Assembly: GCA_965369605.1 (NCBI GenBank)
Contig: CBDURE010000002.1
Location: forward strand, 1-64,000
DNA length: 64,000 bases
From: JAGGVT01 sp965369605
Lineage (GTDB): Bacteria > JAJVIF01 > JAGGVT01
Direction of reading: 5' to 3'
Shown: positions 26,088-36,153 of the stretch, one piece after another
Layout of the letters: every line of letters begins with the position of its first letter
How positions within the stretch are numbered: the stretch's first letter is position 1
The notes under the pieces: generated by a model
The model's database searches: none
Seen by the model: the letters and a program-made list of their open reading frames with translations, nothing else
Told to the model about the DNA's origin: nothing
Made by a program: the position numbers and the translations under genes

Positions 26088-29072
26088 TCATTTAACGCTC
26101 TCATTATTATGTACTGATCTGTATTTAAGATCTCTATTATCGAAAGCAGGTCTTGTGCCCTCCAAAACATCAACTAACTTTTTGTTGATTTTAGGATTTT
26201 CTATAGAACCACTTAAATATGTTACGTTAAAATTATTTTTCTTATCTATTTCGGAGTATATTATTTGTTCTGCATCACAAACAACTGCAAGGTTAGGATT
26301 ATGGGTTACAATAATAATCTGCCTTCTTTTTTTTGCATGTTTAATACATTTTACTAAAATCCTAAAAACAGTTTCATTATCAAGATTTTCTTCTGGTTGA
26401 TCAATCACCAGAGGAATATCATTTTTATCTATTAAAAGATAAAACACTAACAGGAGAGTTCCTTTTTCTCCTGGTGATAGCTGATCAAGAGTTTTATCAT
26501 CCCATGTAAGATTGTACCTCGGTTTTAAATATTCTAAAGAAAATAAGAAATCATAGAATTCTTGGACAGAGCGATTTTTCCGAATGCTCTGATCAATGTT
26601 AACACCGAGCTTTTCTTTATTATCGGATAACTCCATCAATATACCATTAAGGAAATCTATGACTTCATCTGCATTATTATAATCAGTAAGCTCCATAAGA
26701 TTAAGAAGTTGTTTATTGCCTTCTTCTATTCCTAAAAACTTACCGCTCCTATCATGTCTAATAAATTCAAAGAAAATGTCTTTGAAATTTGAAGGTTCTA
26801 TAATTGCATTGAAACCCAATTTGATATTGTCATCATCACCTGCATGTTTTGTTAAATATTCCTCAACAGGTTTATACAATTCTTGATACATTATTACAAG
26901 GCTTAAGAGAATGGAATGGATTTCTTTAACCTTCTCTTTTCTTTTCTGTCGCAAATTGCTAACGATTTCAGGCACATTTTCAATTTCTGTTATTTTGGAT
27001 TCCAAGAACTTGATAGTGCCAATTTTTATTTTATCACCGATAATTTCTTGTCTAGCATCTTCCCATGCCGATAACTTCTTAATGTATGTCTGATATTTTT
27101 GCTTTGGTATATCTAACTGAGCCTCTAGCTCTGATAACTCTTTTTTATATTTATTTAACTGACTTAACTTACTATCAACATTATTTTCATCTAATTGATC
27201 CTCAATAGCCTCCAATTCTTTATCATAAATAGATACGAGGTTTTCCAATTTAGACAGATTAATCTCATAGGTAAAGATATCACTTAAAGATATATCCAAA
27301 TCATTAAGTTCGTCCGATACATCCTCCTTTAACTTGTCTATTCCTCTCTCAAAATTTCTAAATCTATCAATAATTGAACATGCTTTCGCATGATTATTTT
27401 TCAATTCAAATTTCTTTTTCTTAGATTTTGATATTTCTTCATTTAATCCCTCAATTAACTTTTCTGCCTTTTCAATATTTATATTTAACTCTTGAGAATC
27501 CTTAGATGGTGATTCATCTGATGGTTGGATTACCTCCTGTGGTTTGGAATCATTCAGACTTAGTAGCTCTTTGTTTTTTTCCTGAAGTTTGTTTTTAAGC
27601 TTCTCAATGTAGGTGTCAGACAATATTGACTCATATTCTATAATCTGATGGTTTAATTCTTTGATGTCCACTTTTATCAATTGAATTGATTCATGTGCCT
27701 CTGAGGTTCTTTTATCTATAAGTGATCTAAGAGAATCAGTGCCAAGTTTATCTGAATCATCAATATGTGAAAAAATAACCTCTTGGAGTTCATCATTAAA
27801 TTTACCACTTGAAGATTCGGTGATTTCATTACAAATCTCCTCTAAGTAGTTTTGTGGTATATATTTAATAGTCTCATACGAGGAACAATCGACATGTGAA
27901 TCTAGTGTTTTACTTTCACTTTCTCCACTTATCCAAGTTAATGAGGCCTCAAAGTATTTAGATTTATTGCATTTTCGATCTCTAAACTTATTTTTATTGA
28001 GAAATGAAAAATTGCTTTCAAGTTTACTATTGCCTAATAAACCAAGAATATCTGAAAAAGCACTTTTACCACTTCCTTTGTTACCAATGATTGCAATTAA
28101 ACCTGGATTTATAGGAGTGGTTGAGTTAAACCAAATCTCCTGAAAACCACTGTTGTCCAATTTTTTAATTTCTAATGAAGTAACGTACTTGGTCTTATTT
28201 GTGTTAATACGATTAAAAATTGGAGGACATTTACCTATATAAACTCTCTCCTTAGGCTCATTTTTAATTTGCATTAAACCATAAAACGTTGGATCTGCTT
28301 TAATCCAGCAATATTTCTCAATTGGACTTGAAGATTCATCCTTCAATTGACCAATTGGGTAAGTGTGATCGTGAGAATCACTACCCTTGATACAAGCTTT
28401 TGGTGCGTTGAACCAATCCTCATAATCCTCGATTTCAAATTTATCATCCATCCAGTGAAAAAAGTCAATCTGTTTTTGACGAGAGGTAACTATAATATCA
28501 GCCTTTGAAATGATGGCAGCTTTAAAGAAGGAACTCTGTGGATCAATGCCATCTATTCCACCATATCCTTCATATTCCACCAATACTAAATAATTGTTTA
28601 TAAAATCTGTCGCGGAATTTAACATCTCAATGACATCGAAATAGTCAACGTCAATTTTAGACAATTCATCAAGATCAGTATAAACTGATTCAATAAGTTT
28701 ATAATTACCTGTTCCGTCCTTAAATCTTAACGATTTGATAAATCCTTCAATTCTATCGATTCCGATAGCGGGATTAAAAAGCACATGAAAATTCATTCTA
28801 GTTGCAGATTTTGGATTTCTTCTATCACCAATAATGTTATGTCCCCTGAATTCCACAACAGGTAATAAAATTTTGTCCAATTCAGAGCCTTTCGACATTA
28901 AATATTTATATCCTGCAACTGTAAAGTAGTCGTTAATGCCAATCACATCACAATCACAATTGTTGATTTGTGTGATTAACTGCTCGTATGAACCATTGAA
29001 ATTAATCGAAGCAGGAGTGTGAACATGTAGATCCCACTTTCTCCATTCTGCACCTTTTGGATAATCATTCAT
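26088..29072 (-). CDS. TrlF-type protein: PHP phosphoesterase joined to an SMC-like ATPase
   Basis: A 994-residue protein. The N-terminus is a PHP domain: WDLHVHTPAS, with His16 and His18 as metal ligands, and a later GSDSHDHT motif. A Walker A (GNKGSGKSAFSDIL, about residue 335) opens an ATPase of the SMC/Rad50 type with a long coiled coil (about 430-700) and returns with a signature LSPGEKGTLL and Walker B LVIDQPEENLD near 920. PHP domains hydrolyse phosphoesters and such ATPases sense DNA, so an effector that cuts nucleic acid or nucleotides is plausible. Genes of this kind sit in defence islands. GAGG precedes the ATG, and hsdM follows 3 bp after the stop. Confidence 0.85.
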   Translation of the reverse strand: MNDYPKGAEWRKWDLHVHTPASINFNGSYEQLITQINNCDCDVIGINDYFTVAGYKYLMSKGSELDKILLPVVEFRGHNIIGDRRNPKSATRMNFHVLFNPAIGIDRIEGFIKSLRFKDGTGNYKLIESVYTDLDELSKIDVDYFDVIEMLNSATDFINNYLVLVEYEGYGGIDGIDPQSSFFKAAIISKADIIVTSRQKQIDFFHWMDDKFEIEDYEDWFNAPKACIKGSDSHDHTYPIGQLKDESSSPIEKYCWIKADPTFYGLMQIKNEPKERVYIGKCPPIFNRINTNKTKYVTSLEIKKLDNSGFQEIWFNSTTPINPGLIAIIGNKGSGKSAFSDILGLLGNSKLESNFSFLNKNKFRDRKCNKSKYFEASLTWISGESESKTLDSHVDCSSYETIKYIPQNYLEEICNEITESSSGKFNDELQEVIFSHIDDSDKLGTDSLRSLIDKRTSEAHESIQLIKVDIKELNHQIIEYESILSDTYIEKLKNKLQEKNKELLSLNDSKPQEVIQPSDESPSKDSQELNINIEKAEKLIEGLNEEISKSKKKKFELKNNHAKACSIIDRFRNFERGIDKLKEDVSDELNDLDISLSDIFTYEINLSKLENLVSIYDKELEAIEDQLDENNVDSKLSQLNKYKKELSELEAQLDIPKQKYQTYIKKLSAWEDARQEIIGDKIKIGTIKFLESKITEIENVPEIVSNLRQKRKEKVKEIHSILLSLVIMYQELYKPVEEYLTKHAGDDDNIKLGFNAIIEPSNFKDIFFEFIRHDRSGKFLGIEEGNKQLLNLMELTDYNNADEVIDFLNGILMELSDNKEKLGVNIDQSIRKNRSVQEFYDFLFSLEYLKPRYNLTWDDKTLDQLSPGEKGTLLLVFYLLIDKNDIPLVIDQPEENLDNETVFRILVKCIKHAKKRRQIIIVTHNPNLAVVCDAEQIIYSEIDKKNNFNVTYLSGSIENPKINKKLVDVLEGTRPAFDNRDLKYRSVHNNESVK

Positions 29073-29075
29073 AAT

Positions 29076-29426
29076 TTACCTCACTCTCATTGTAAACCCA
29101 CAGGATGAACAATCAATATAGTCTGGATGGCTTAGGCATTTGGGACAGCGTCCGAAGTAACTGCCGGGACGCTTGAACCCGCATCCGCATTTCCATGATC
29201 CGAGTAATGGGATTGGGTCTCCGCAGAATCGGCAGATAAGATGTTCTCTGGATAATTGCTGGTGTCGAATCGTCCCGGGAAACTTCATTAGGATGAGATC
29301 TAAAGTGTAAAGCGCAAGTCTGGTAGCCAGGATCTTTTTAAAGAATCCGACTGCATCATCAATAAAACCTCTGAAGTCCTGTATATCTTTTTTAAGACTG
29401 GCATTGAATGTTTCCTGCATAATCAA
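29076..29426 (-). CDS. Small zinc-ribbon protein
   Basis: A 116-residue protein whose C-terminal half carries four cysteine pairs or near-pairs (CRFCG, WKCGCG, RCPKCL, DCSSCG), consistent with two zinc ribbons. The N-terminal half is helical. The family is not recognised. Its ATG overlaps the stop of the replication-relaxation-type gene (ATGA), and it is followed after 3 bp by the TrlF-type gene. It may be a nucleic-acid or protein adaptor for either neighbour. Confidence 0.75.
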   Translation of the reverse strand: MIMQETFNASLKKDIQDFRGFIDDAVGFFKKILATRLALYTLDLILMKFPGTIRHQQLSREHLICRFCGDPIPLLGSWKCGCGFKRPGSYFGRCPKCLSHPDYIDCSSCGFTMRVR

Positions 29427-30382
29427 CCTCCGATGGAATCTAAAATGCTGACCTTCTCAGCGAGATCATACTTGTCAATTTGATGTGTTCCCTCGTCGTA
29501 GCCCTGATAGAGATCGCTTGCGCGAGTCCAAATATTATCCAAAACTTCATCAGGATTAATATGGTTGGAGACAGTATACCAGAAACCCCGCTTGCCTCCT
29601 ATGGAAACAGTGCTTTTAGCCAGTGACATGACTCGTTTACTGCCTGTGGTAATTGTCAGCACAATAAACCAGTTCGTTTTGAATCGTTCGATTAATTCTG
29701 AACTTCGAGCGTATTCGTGATACACAATCACCTTATCCTGCCATCGTTTGGTGGTCATGGTGGCACGATCCACCTCAACAAAAAAGAGTCCAAATTCATC
29801 GTTGGTGAATTTCAAACCGACAATAGCATCAGGAATAATCGCTGATTCAAACCTTGCGCCATCTTTATCTTTTAGAGTAACGGCAATTTTATGATTGTCA
29901 GGATTAGTTCCGATAACCTTGAATAATTTTATTTTACCTTTCTCTTGCGACTTTGATAGTGCTATCTCGAAAGAGATCATGGCATTGTTAATTGCCATAA
30001 GATGTTGAATATGAGTGACGCTAATCTTGTTCAGATGTCTCCGCCAAGGGATTTCATCACGGGCGACATCATCCGTTCGCGCGAGAAGTTTTGCACCTTT
30101 TTCAGTCATAACGTAAATCATCTTGTGTGAATGAAGGCTGTCTGAAAGGATGATTCTATCGAGATACTTGTTGTGGTAAAGGTAACGCAGACGGTTTTCC
30201 ATCCCACGTCTGCTGGCTTTCGGAAAAAGCCATTCCAACTGTGAGAGATAGAGAAATCGATATTTGAGAATAGCTCGGATAAACTCAATATCTCTTTCAG
30301 TCAATTGAAAACGAGGAGGGCTTTTTGTTCTCCTGACTTTAGGCAATCTTTCCTGATCTGTTTTTCTTTTTCTAGGACTCAT
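29423..30382 (-). CDS. Replication-relaxation family protein
   Basis: A 319-residue protein with a basic N-terminal tail and then a winged-helix-like region (RDIEFIRAILKYRFLYLSQL, MENRLRYLYHNKYLDRI). A C-terminal domain has a nuclease-like strand pattern (FFVEVDRATMTTKRW). This matches the Replic_Relax family of mobile elements, linked to plasmid or element transfer and replication. It heads the defence operon and lies just downstream of direct repeat R1. No clear ribosome site precedes the ATG. Together with the coupling ATPase at 42396-44030 it indicates a conjugative or integrative element. Confidence 0.75.
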   Translation of the reverse strand: MSPRKRKTDQERLPKVRRTKSPPRFQLTERDIEFIRAILKYRFLYLSQLEWLFPKASRRGMENRLRYLYHNKYLDRIILSDSLHSHKMIYVMTEKGAKLLARTDDVARDEIPWRRHLNKISVTHIQHLMAINNAMISFEIALSKSQEKGKIKLFKVIGTNPDNHKIAVTLKDKDGARFESAIIPDAIVGLKFTNDEFGLFFVEVDRATMTTKRWQDKVIVYHEYARSSELIERFKTNWFIVLTITTGSKRVMSLAKSTVSIGGKRGFWYTVSNHINPDEVLDNIWTRASDLYQGYDEGTHQIDKYDLAEKVSILDSIGG

Positions 30383-30434
30383 AAGCGATTCAATTATCGC
30401 ATATACTTAACGCAATTTGAAATATGAGTTTTAC

Positions 30435-30516
30435 ATACGCTAACCCAACTCATCTTAGGGACAAGATACATTGGTTAGTATACAGAATATACAACATTTG
30501 GGAATTGGTGTTTCGT
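30435..30516. repeat. Imperfect direct repeat R1 with internal dyad
   Basis: About 82 bases match 39040-39121 with roughly 16 mismatches. The core carries an imperfect dyad, CTAACCCAA with TTGGTTAG, around a smaller stem, ATCTT with AAGAT. It lies in the 176-bp gap upstream of the replication-relaxation gene. A weaker relative may sit on the minus strand near 283-340. Possible roles are a recombination (att) site, an oriT-like site or a transferred promoter. Confidence 0.7.
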
Positions 30517-30558
30517 TCGACTAAAACGAGGATAGATTGAGTGCTTTAATTTATAAGA

Positions 30559-33282
30559 TTAATAGTATCCATCTGAGTTCAATTTTATCACATAAGCATC
30601 AATACTTTCTGAATAATGAGGATCATAACCAGTGCCAGGATCTAAATCAGAAAATCCTTGAAAGTGACCTGGAATTATAATATTGAGATCATTGTCGATT
30701 ACTATTCCTACAGAAGCTTGATATTGTGAACTACCCCAGGTTCTCACCCACTGATAGTTTCCATCCCCGTCAAACTTGCTTAGGTAAGCACTCTTTGCCC
30801 CCTCCTCCGCAGCTGTATGCCAGTCTTCTCCAGGTCCGGGATCAAAATCTCTTGTATAATCGAATGAACCCGTGACGAAAATGTTTCCTGAATAATCTAA
30901 ACTTACATATCCTGAACCTGACCTCCATGTTTGAACCCAATCAAAAGTGCCATTTTCACTAAATTTACTTAGAAAAACATGTGTTGCCAGTTCAAAACCA
31001 TGTAATTCGATCCCCGGTCCCGGATCAAAATCTACTTCACCAATAAATTGACCTGTTACAAATATACTACCCGTACTATCAACAACAATCCCTCGACCGG
31101 AATCGTTCTCTGCACCACCCCAAACCAATACATATTCAAACTCACCTGTTGAATCGAATTTACTGACAAAAACGTCATCACTATAAACCTCACTCGAACA
31201 ATGCTCCTCAATTCCTGGTCCAGGATCGAAATCAACGACACCTCGAAAATTGCCTGTAATATAAGTATTTCCTGAATTATCTGAAGCAATCCCTACACAC
31301 TCTTCAGATGTTTCTCCTCCCCATGCTCTAGCTAATAATAAATTACCTGATGAATCAAATTTGCTCAGGAAGCAATCGTACCAGCTTGTGCTGACGTGTC
31401 TTTCCTCGTCAGGACCAGGATCGAAATCAACTGATCCCTTGAATATTCCCGATATACTAATATTTCCCATTATGTCAACAGCAATATCTGAAGGAATTGC
31501 ATATCCCCAATGCCTGACCCATAGGAAATTCCCGTTTGAGTCAAACTTACTTATAAAAGCATCCAAACTGGAATCTGAAGAAACATAATGTTCACCAATT
31601 CCGGGATCAAAATCAACTGTCTGCATAAAATAACCAGTTACATATATATTGTCATTAGTATCTACTGCTAATGCTATCCCAACGTCATTCTTTGTACTTC
31701 CCCATGTATATGCATAAATAAAATTCCCATTAGAGTCAAATTTACTTAAGTAACACTCTTCCCAACCATTTCCCTGATGCCAATCTTCATCTTGTCCGGG
31801 ATTAAAATCCAGACCAGATATAAATTTACCTGTAACATAAACGTTTCCCGAACTATCAATCACCACACCATTAGCAGTTTCCTCTTCTTCGTCATTTCCC
31901 CAAATTCTTGCCCAACCTCTGTTGTTTAATGTTGGAGTTACAGAAATAACAACTTCATTTGTATCTATATTTGGTGGGTCACAATTGTCCTGGCATCTAA
32001 CAGCAAACCAACAGGTTTCGCCATCGAAAAGACCTGTAAATGTGGTTGGCTCATTTGTCGATGCAATTCCATAAACCTGATCCCACGGATAATCATCAGA
32101 ATCCTTAAAAATCAAATATTCAACAGGTGGTGTCTGTTCATCTGTAGCTGTACCCCAATAAACAGTAACTTCACCATTGCCTTCGACAATATCAGCAATG
32201 CCTACAATATCATCCCAGATGGGTGGTTGATCATCTTTACCGCCTGCCAGCACTATTATATTAGAATCAATGTTAGGTGGGCTGGCGCTATCACGGCAGC
32301 GAACACCAAACCAGTATGTATGTCTTTCGAGACCCTTAAATGTATATGAGCTAGCTGATGATCTTACAACAGGTGATTTATCCCAGGGATCATTATCTGA
32401 ATCCATATATAATAGATACCAGACATCAGGAGTATCAACATCAGTTGCACTACCATAGTAAACTGTTACCTGATCACCATCGGTTTCAGTACGAGTGATA
32501 CCGATTGTATCATCCCAAACCGGTGGATAAACATCAGGAGCATCGCCGAGTAAAGGTTTTGCAGATAAAACAACAAAATTTGCATCAATATTCTCCGGGT
32601 TGGCACTATCTGAACATCTGACACCAAACCAGTAGGTTTGCCCATTAATAAGTTCATAGAAAGTGTATTGCTCATTTGAATATAAATAAATCGGTATTTG
32701 GTCCCAAGGATTATCATCATTATCCATGTACAACAGGTATCGAACCGGAGGGGATGAAGTATCTGTCGCTGTTCCCCAATTAAGTGTTAATTCGTGATTA
32801 CCGGGCAATACATTTGTTATTCCTATTGTACTATCCCAGATCGGGGGTTGAGTATCTGGAATGTCACCCTCAGTAAATGGTATTGCGGATAACACATTAA
32901 TATTTGTATCTATGTTAGGTGGATTAGCGCCATCTTGGCATCTTACACCGAACCAATATGTATTTCCGTTTATTAAAGAAGCAAATGTATATGGTTTGTT
33001 TGTTGCCTGAATGATCGGGATTTGATCCCAGGGATTGTCATCAGTGTCCATGAAAATGAGGTAACTTGCAGGAGGACTGGCAATGTCTGTTGAAGTTCCC
33101 CAGTGTACATTGACTGAGCTGTTGCCGGGAACAACACTGCTAATACCTGCATAATTATCCCAAACTGGATGCTCAGTGTCGGGATCTGGCGGTGTAACAG
33201 GTTGCCTGTTTCCATGACAACCGGTAACCAAATAAGCGATACATAGAGAAAGAAACAGGATTGCTAATAAAACCTTTTTCAT
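30559..33282 (-). CDS. Large lipoprotein with Fn3-like repeats and DFDPG beta-propeller repeats
   Basis: The signal peptide ends in the lipobox LVTGC, so the protein is anchored in the outer or inner membrane and faces outward. Residues about 40-450 hold four repeats of about 100 residues (PPIWDDTIGI at the start, YWFGVRCQD near the end) that look like fibronectin-III-type beta domains. The rest is a series of about seven repeats ending in VDFDPGPG with SKFDSNGNF and WVRTWG, typical of SBBP-type beta-propellers. The ATG at 33282 is preferred over TTG at 33297. It follows its paralogue by about 25 bp. The role is probably surface binding; no enzyme motif is seen. Confidence 0.8.
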   Translation of the reverse strand: MKKVLLAILFLSLCIAYLVTGCHGNRQPVTPPDPDTEHPVWDNYAGISSVVPGNSSVNVHWGTSTDIASPPASYLIFMDTDDNPWDQIPIIQATNKPYTFASLINGNTYWFGVRCQDGANPPNIDTNINVLSAIPFTEGDIPDTQPPIWDSTIGITNVLPGNHELTLNWGTATDTSSPPVRYLLYMDNDDNPWDQIPIYLYSNEQYTFYELINGQTYWFGVRCSDSANPENIDANFVVLSAKPLLGDAPDVYPPVWDDTIGITRTETDGDQVTVYYGSATDVDTPDVWYLLYMDSDNDPWDKSPVVRSSASSYTFKGLERHTYWFGVRCRDSASPPNIDSNIIVLAGGKDDQPPIWDDIVGIADIVEGNGEVTVYWGTATDEQTPPVEYLIFKDSDDYPWDQVYGIASTNEPTTFTGLFDGETCWFAVRCQDNCDPPNIDTNEVVISVTPTLNNRGWARIWGNDEEEETANGVVIDSSGNVYVTGKFISGLDFNPGQDEDWHQGNGWEECYLSKFDSNGNFIYAYTWGSTKNDVGIALAVDTNDNIYVTGYFMQTVDFDPGIGEHYVSSDSSLDAFISKFDSNGNFLWVRHWGYAIPSDIAVDIMGNISISGIFKGSVDFDPGPDEERHVSTSWYDCFLSKFDSSGNLLLARAWGGETSEECVGIASDNSGNTYITGNFRGVVDFDPGPGIEEHCSSEVYSDDVFVSKFDSTGEFEYVLVWGGAENDSGRGIVVDSTGSIFVTGQFIGEVDFDPGPGIELHGFELATHVFLSKFSENGTFDWVQTWRSGSGYVSLDYSGNIFVTGSFDYTRDFDPGPGEDWHTAAEEGAKSAYLSKFDGDGNYQWVRTWGSSQYQASVGIVIDNDLNIIIPGHFQGFSDLDPGTGYDPHYSESIDAYVIKLNSDGYY

Positions 33283-33308
33283 CTTCCATTTCCCCAAAAC
33301 GGGCTGAT

Positions 33309-35966
33309 TTAATATGCCCCATCGGGCTTAATTTTTAACAGGAAAGCGTCTCTGTCACCATTGGATATTCTGATATCCTGACCTGAGCCAGGATCAAAAT
33401 CAACGTCACTCTCATAAGCCCCCGAAAGGTAAATGCTGCCAGAATTATCGGAGGTTACGCCGTAACCATAGTCACCATTGATATAAGCGTCCCCGCCCCA
33501 GGTTTGTGACCATATATAATTACCATTCGGATCGAGTTTGCTAAGAAAAATATCCATATCACCGTTTGATATTTTCCAATCACTTTCAGTGCCAGGATCG
33601 AAATCGCATGAATCACAGAAATAACCAGTTACAAGGAAATTTCCTGAAATATCGATACTGATTCCCCTGGGGACTGCACCACCTGTTCCACCCCAATGAA
33701 TTGCATTTATATAATTACCATTCTCGTCAAATCTACTAATGAATACATCAGCATATTGTGAATACGAAGCGCGATAATCACTTCCTGATCCTGGGTCAAA
33801 ATCAACGACGTACATGAACGCACCTAATACATTGACATTATTTAAACTGTCGCAGATGACTGCATATGCTTCATCAATTTCCACACCACCCCATGCTCGA
33901 GACCATAGAAAGTTCCCATCCAAGTTATATTTAGCTAGAAAAACATCATAATTACCATTTGATGTATGCTCATCTACGCCTAAACCTGGATCAAAATCTG
34001 CAATTCCTCTAAATGCACCAGTAATGTAAATATTTCCATCATTTTCAAAAGTCAGTCCCAAACCACGATCTTTATCTGGTCCTCCTGAAGTTTGCACCCA
34101 TAGAAAGTTGCCATCTGAATCAAATTTATTCACGAATATATCATCACTATCAGCAGTAGATGTCCTAATTTCCTGATTGATACCAGGATCAAAATCAACT
34201 GTCCCCAAAAAACGCCCAGTTGCATAGATATTTCCCATGGTGTCTTTGTCAATTTCTGCAGCACTTCCCCGTCCCCAGACACGTACCCATAAATAGTTTC
34301 CATCATTATCGAATTTGCTAATATATGCATATGTTGACCACCATCCGGGTGTAGAATATTCATCCACCCCAGGACCTGGATCGAAATCAACATCTCGAAC
34401 AAAACTCCCGGAAATATATATTTCATCATTCTCTGTTATTAATATATCAATTGCAGATGCAAACAATCCCCAGGTTCTCCCCCAGTAATAGTTACCATCT
34501 ATATCATATTTGCACAAAAACGGTCCACCATGTTTTTCGTCGATCTTTGCACCGGGATCAAGATCAGCAACTCTTGAATTATATCCATCTATTTTCCCGA
34601 CCAAATAAATAAGACCGTCATCATCCGTGACTATTGTGCCACAATAATCATGGCCTGCGTTACCCCATGACCTCACCCATCCGCCATCGGTTACAACAGT
34701 TGCAACAAAGGTCTGGTAAGATGAGAACTCAGATATATTATGATATTCGATAATGTTCCCATCAGGTGAATGAACAAGCGTATCAGTCTCTCCACCATAT
34801 TCAATCACTGTAGGGACTCTTGAATCGAGAACTTTTACCAATCCTAAATATTCACCTGCGCCAAGACCATTTTCATTGGCAAAACTTGCAACATATTCCA
34901 AAGGATCATTCCAACCATTTGTAATTTCATCGATTATTGTTGCTTCAATTGGTGAATCAGTCATGCCGGGTATTTCAACCTGAACAAGAGTCACATCACT
35001 GGCTGCACTGATAAAATCGGTATTTTCAGGTTCAGGGAAATTGTCAGCCACAATTGCACCGTGATTCCAGTCATATATATCAATTACAACTGGATATTCT
35101 GTAATCGCATCGTGGTATTCCCAGGTATTTCCAATAGCAGGTGGATCATCACCCTCAGGTGGTGTAATTTCAATCTTCCAAGCAGCTTTCCTGTTAAACT
35201 CAGGTAGATAGTACACAGGCTCTAATCTGTCATGTAATTCAGCGCTCCAGCCATATCCCATAGTAAGATAGACAACAAATCGTTGCTCCAATTTCTTTGG
35301 AAAAGCAACGTCAAAGTTCTTCTCAATTGTTCCCATTTGAAAACGATTATTTTGAGGATTTTTTGAACAAATTATGAAAGGAAAAACTCCCCCTCCGTGA
35401 ATACCAGCTAAATCTGACGTAAGACCATCTGCATTTAGAATCGAATTCACATAAACGTCCTGCTCAACAAGGGAGTATGGTGATGTTACATCACAAACAG
35501 GTGCAACCACAAGCGTGACATCAAAAAGATCGAGGTCCAATCGATTATATCGGGAAGGTGGCTGACAAATATCACCTTTTGGAAAAGGATGTCTAATCGT
35601 AAATTCTACAACGATGTTCTCATTATCATCCAGCCTGATGCTTTTCAATTTCAGGCAATCATAACAAGGGGTGATTGTAAAGAAAGCGCCTCCACTTACA
35701 GTGTATGATTCCCCTATAGCTGATGTCCTTATTGGAATTAATGCACAATCTGTTCCTTCAGATGTTAAAACCAAACTAAATGAACCCAGAATACCAGTAG
35801 CATATGTTTCATTACATTCAATTATGGGAATTGTTGTTGCCAGCATGTTTCCAGGATTACCTAATGAGTAATCCGTGGCTACCATGTCAGAGCTGATATT
35901 TGAGCATCCAGCTATGAACAACAGTACTAAAACAAATATACAGATTTGAGATGCAAATCCTTTCAA
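33309..35966 (-). CDS. Large lipoprotein with DFDPG beta-propeller repeats
   Basis: This starts at TTG (35966) with AAGGAGA seven bases upstream. The lipobox is FIAGC. Residues about 25-410 form a beta-rich domain I do not recognise. The C-terminal half holds seven or eight SBBP-type repeats (DFDPG, LWVRVWG, GNIYATGRF), clearly paralogous to the C-terminal half of the neighbour at 30559-33282. The shared repeats and different N-termini point to duplication followed by domain exchange. The product is an extracytoplasmic lipoprotein of unknown ligand. Confidence 0.8.
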   Translation of the reverse strand: MKGFASQICIFVLVLLFIAGCSNISSDMVATDYSLGNPGNMLATTIPIIECNETYATGILGSFSLVLTSEGTDCALIPIRTSAIGESYTVSGGAFFTITPCYDCLKLKSIRLDDNENIVVEFTIRHPFPKGDICQPPSRYNRLDLDLFDVTLVVAPVCDVTSPYSLVEQDVYVNSILNADGLTSDLAGIHGGGVFPFIICSKNPQNNRFQMGTIEKNFDVAFPKKLEQRFVVYLTMGYGWSAELHDRLEPVYYLPEFNRKAAWKIEITPPEGDDPPAIGNTWEYHDAITEYPVVIDIYDWNHGAIVADNFPEPENTDFISAASDVTLVQVEIPGMTDSPIEATIIDEITNGWNDPLEYVASFANENGLGAGEYLGLVKVLDSRVPTVIEYGGETDTLVHSPDGNIIEYHNISEFSSYQTFVATVVTDGGWVRSWGNAGHDYCGTIVTDDDGLIYLVGKIDGYNSRVADLDPGAKIDEKHGGPFLCKYDIDGNYYWGRTWGLFASAIDILITENDEIYISGSFVRDVDFDPGPGVDEYSTPGWWSTYAYISKFDNDGNYLWVRVWGRGSAAEIDKDTMGNIYATGRFLGTVDFDPGINQEIRTSTADSDDIFVNKFDSDGNFLWVQTSGGPDKDRGLGLTFENDGNIYITGAFRGIADFDPGLGVDEHTSNGNYDVFLAKYNLDGNFLWSRAWGGVEIDEAYAVICDSLNNVNVLGAFMYVVDFDPGSGSDYRASYSQYADVFISRFDENGNYINAIHWGGTGGAVPRGISIDISGNFLVTGYFCDSCDFDPGTESDWKISNGDMDIFLSKLDPNGNYIWSQTWGGDAYINGDYGYGVTSDNSGSIYLSGAYESDVDFDPGSGQDIRISNGDRDAFLLKIKPDGAY

Positions 35967-36007
35967 AAATAAATCTCCTTTTCCTAATTAGCGATCTAAA
36001 TAATTTA

Positions 36008-36087
36008 AGGTCGCTGCAAGAAGAGAAATACTAGGTCTAATACAAACAACTTCCTGTCATCTCTTTTTTCCTCTTATGCAGCGACCT
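36008..36087. repeat. Intergenic stem-loop between lipoprotein genes
   Basis: AGGTCGCTGCA (36008-36018) is the exact reverse complement of TGCAGCGACCT (36077-36087), with a loop of 58 bases. On the minus strand it lies after the gene at 36154-38526 and before the TTG start of the next lipoprotein. It has no T-run and may stabilise mRNA or mark a recombination scar. Confidence 0.6.
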
Positions 36088-36153
36088 CAATCTTTATCAT
36101 GAATAACACTCTTAATTATATCATAAACCCATATGGGGATTTATGCAAGAGCA

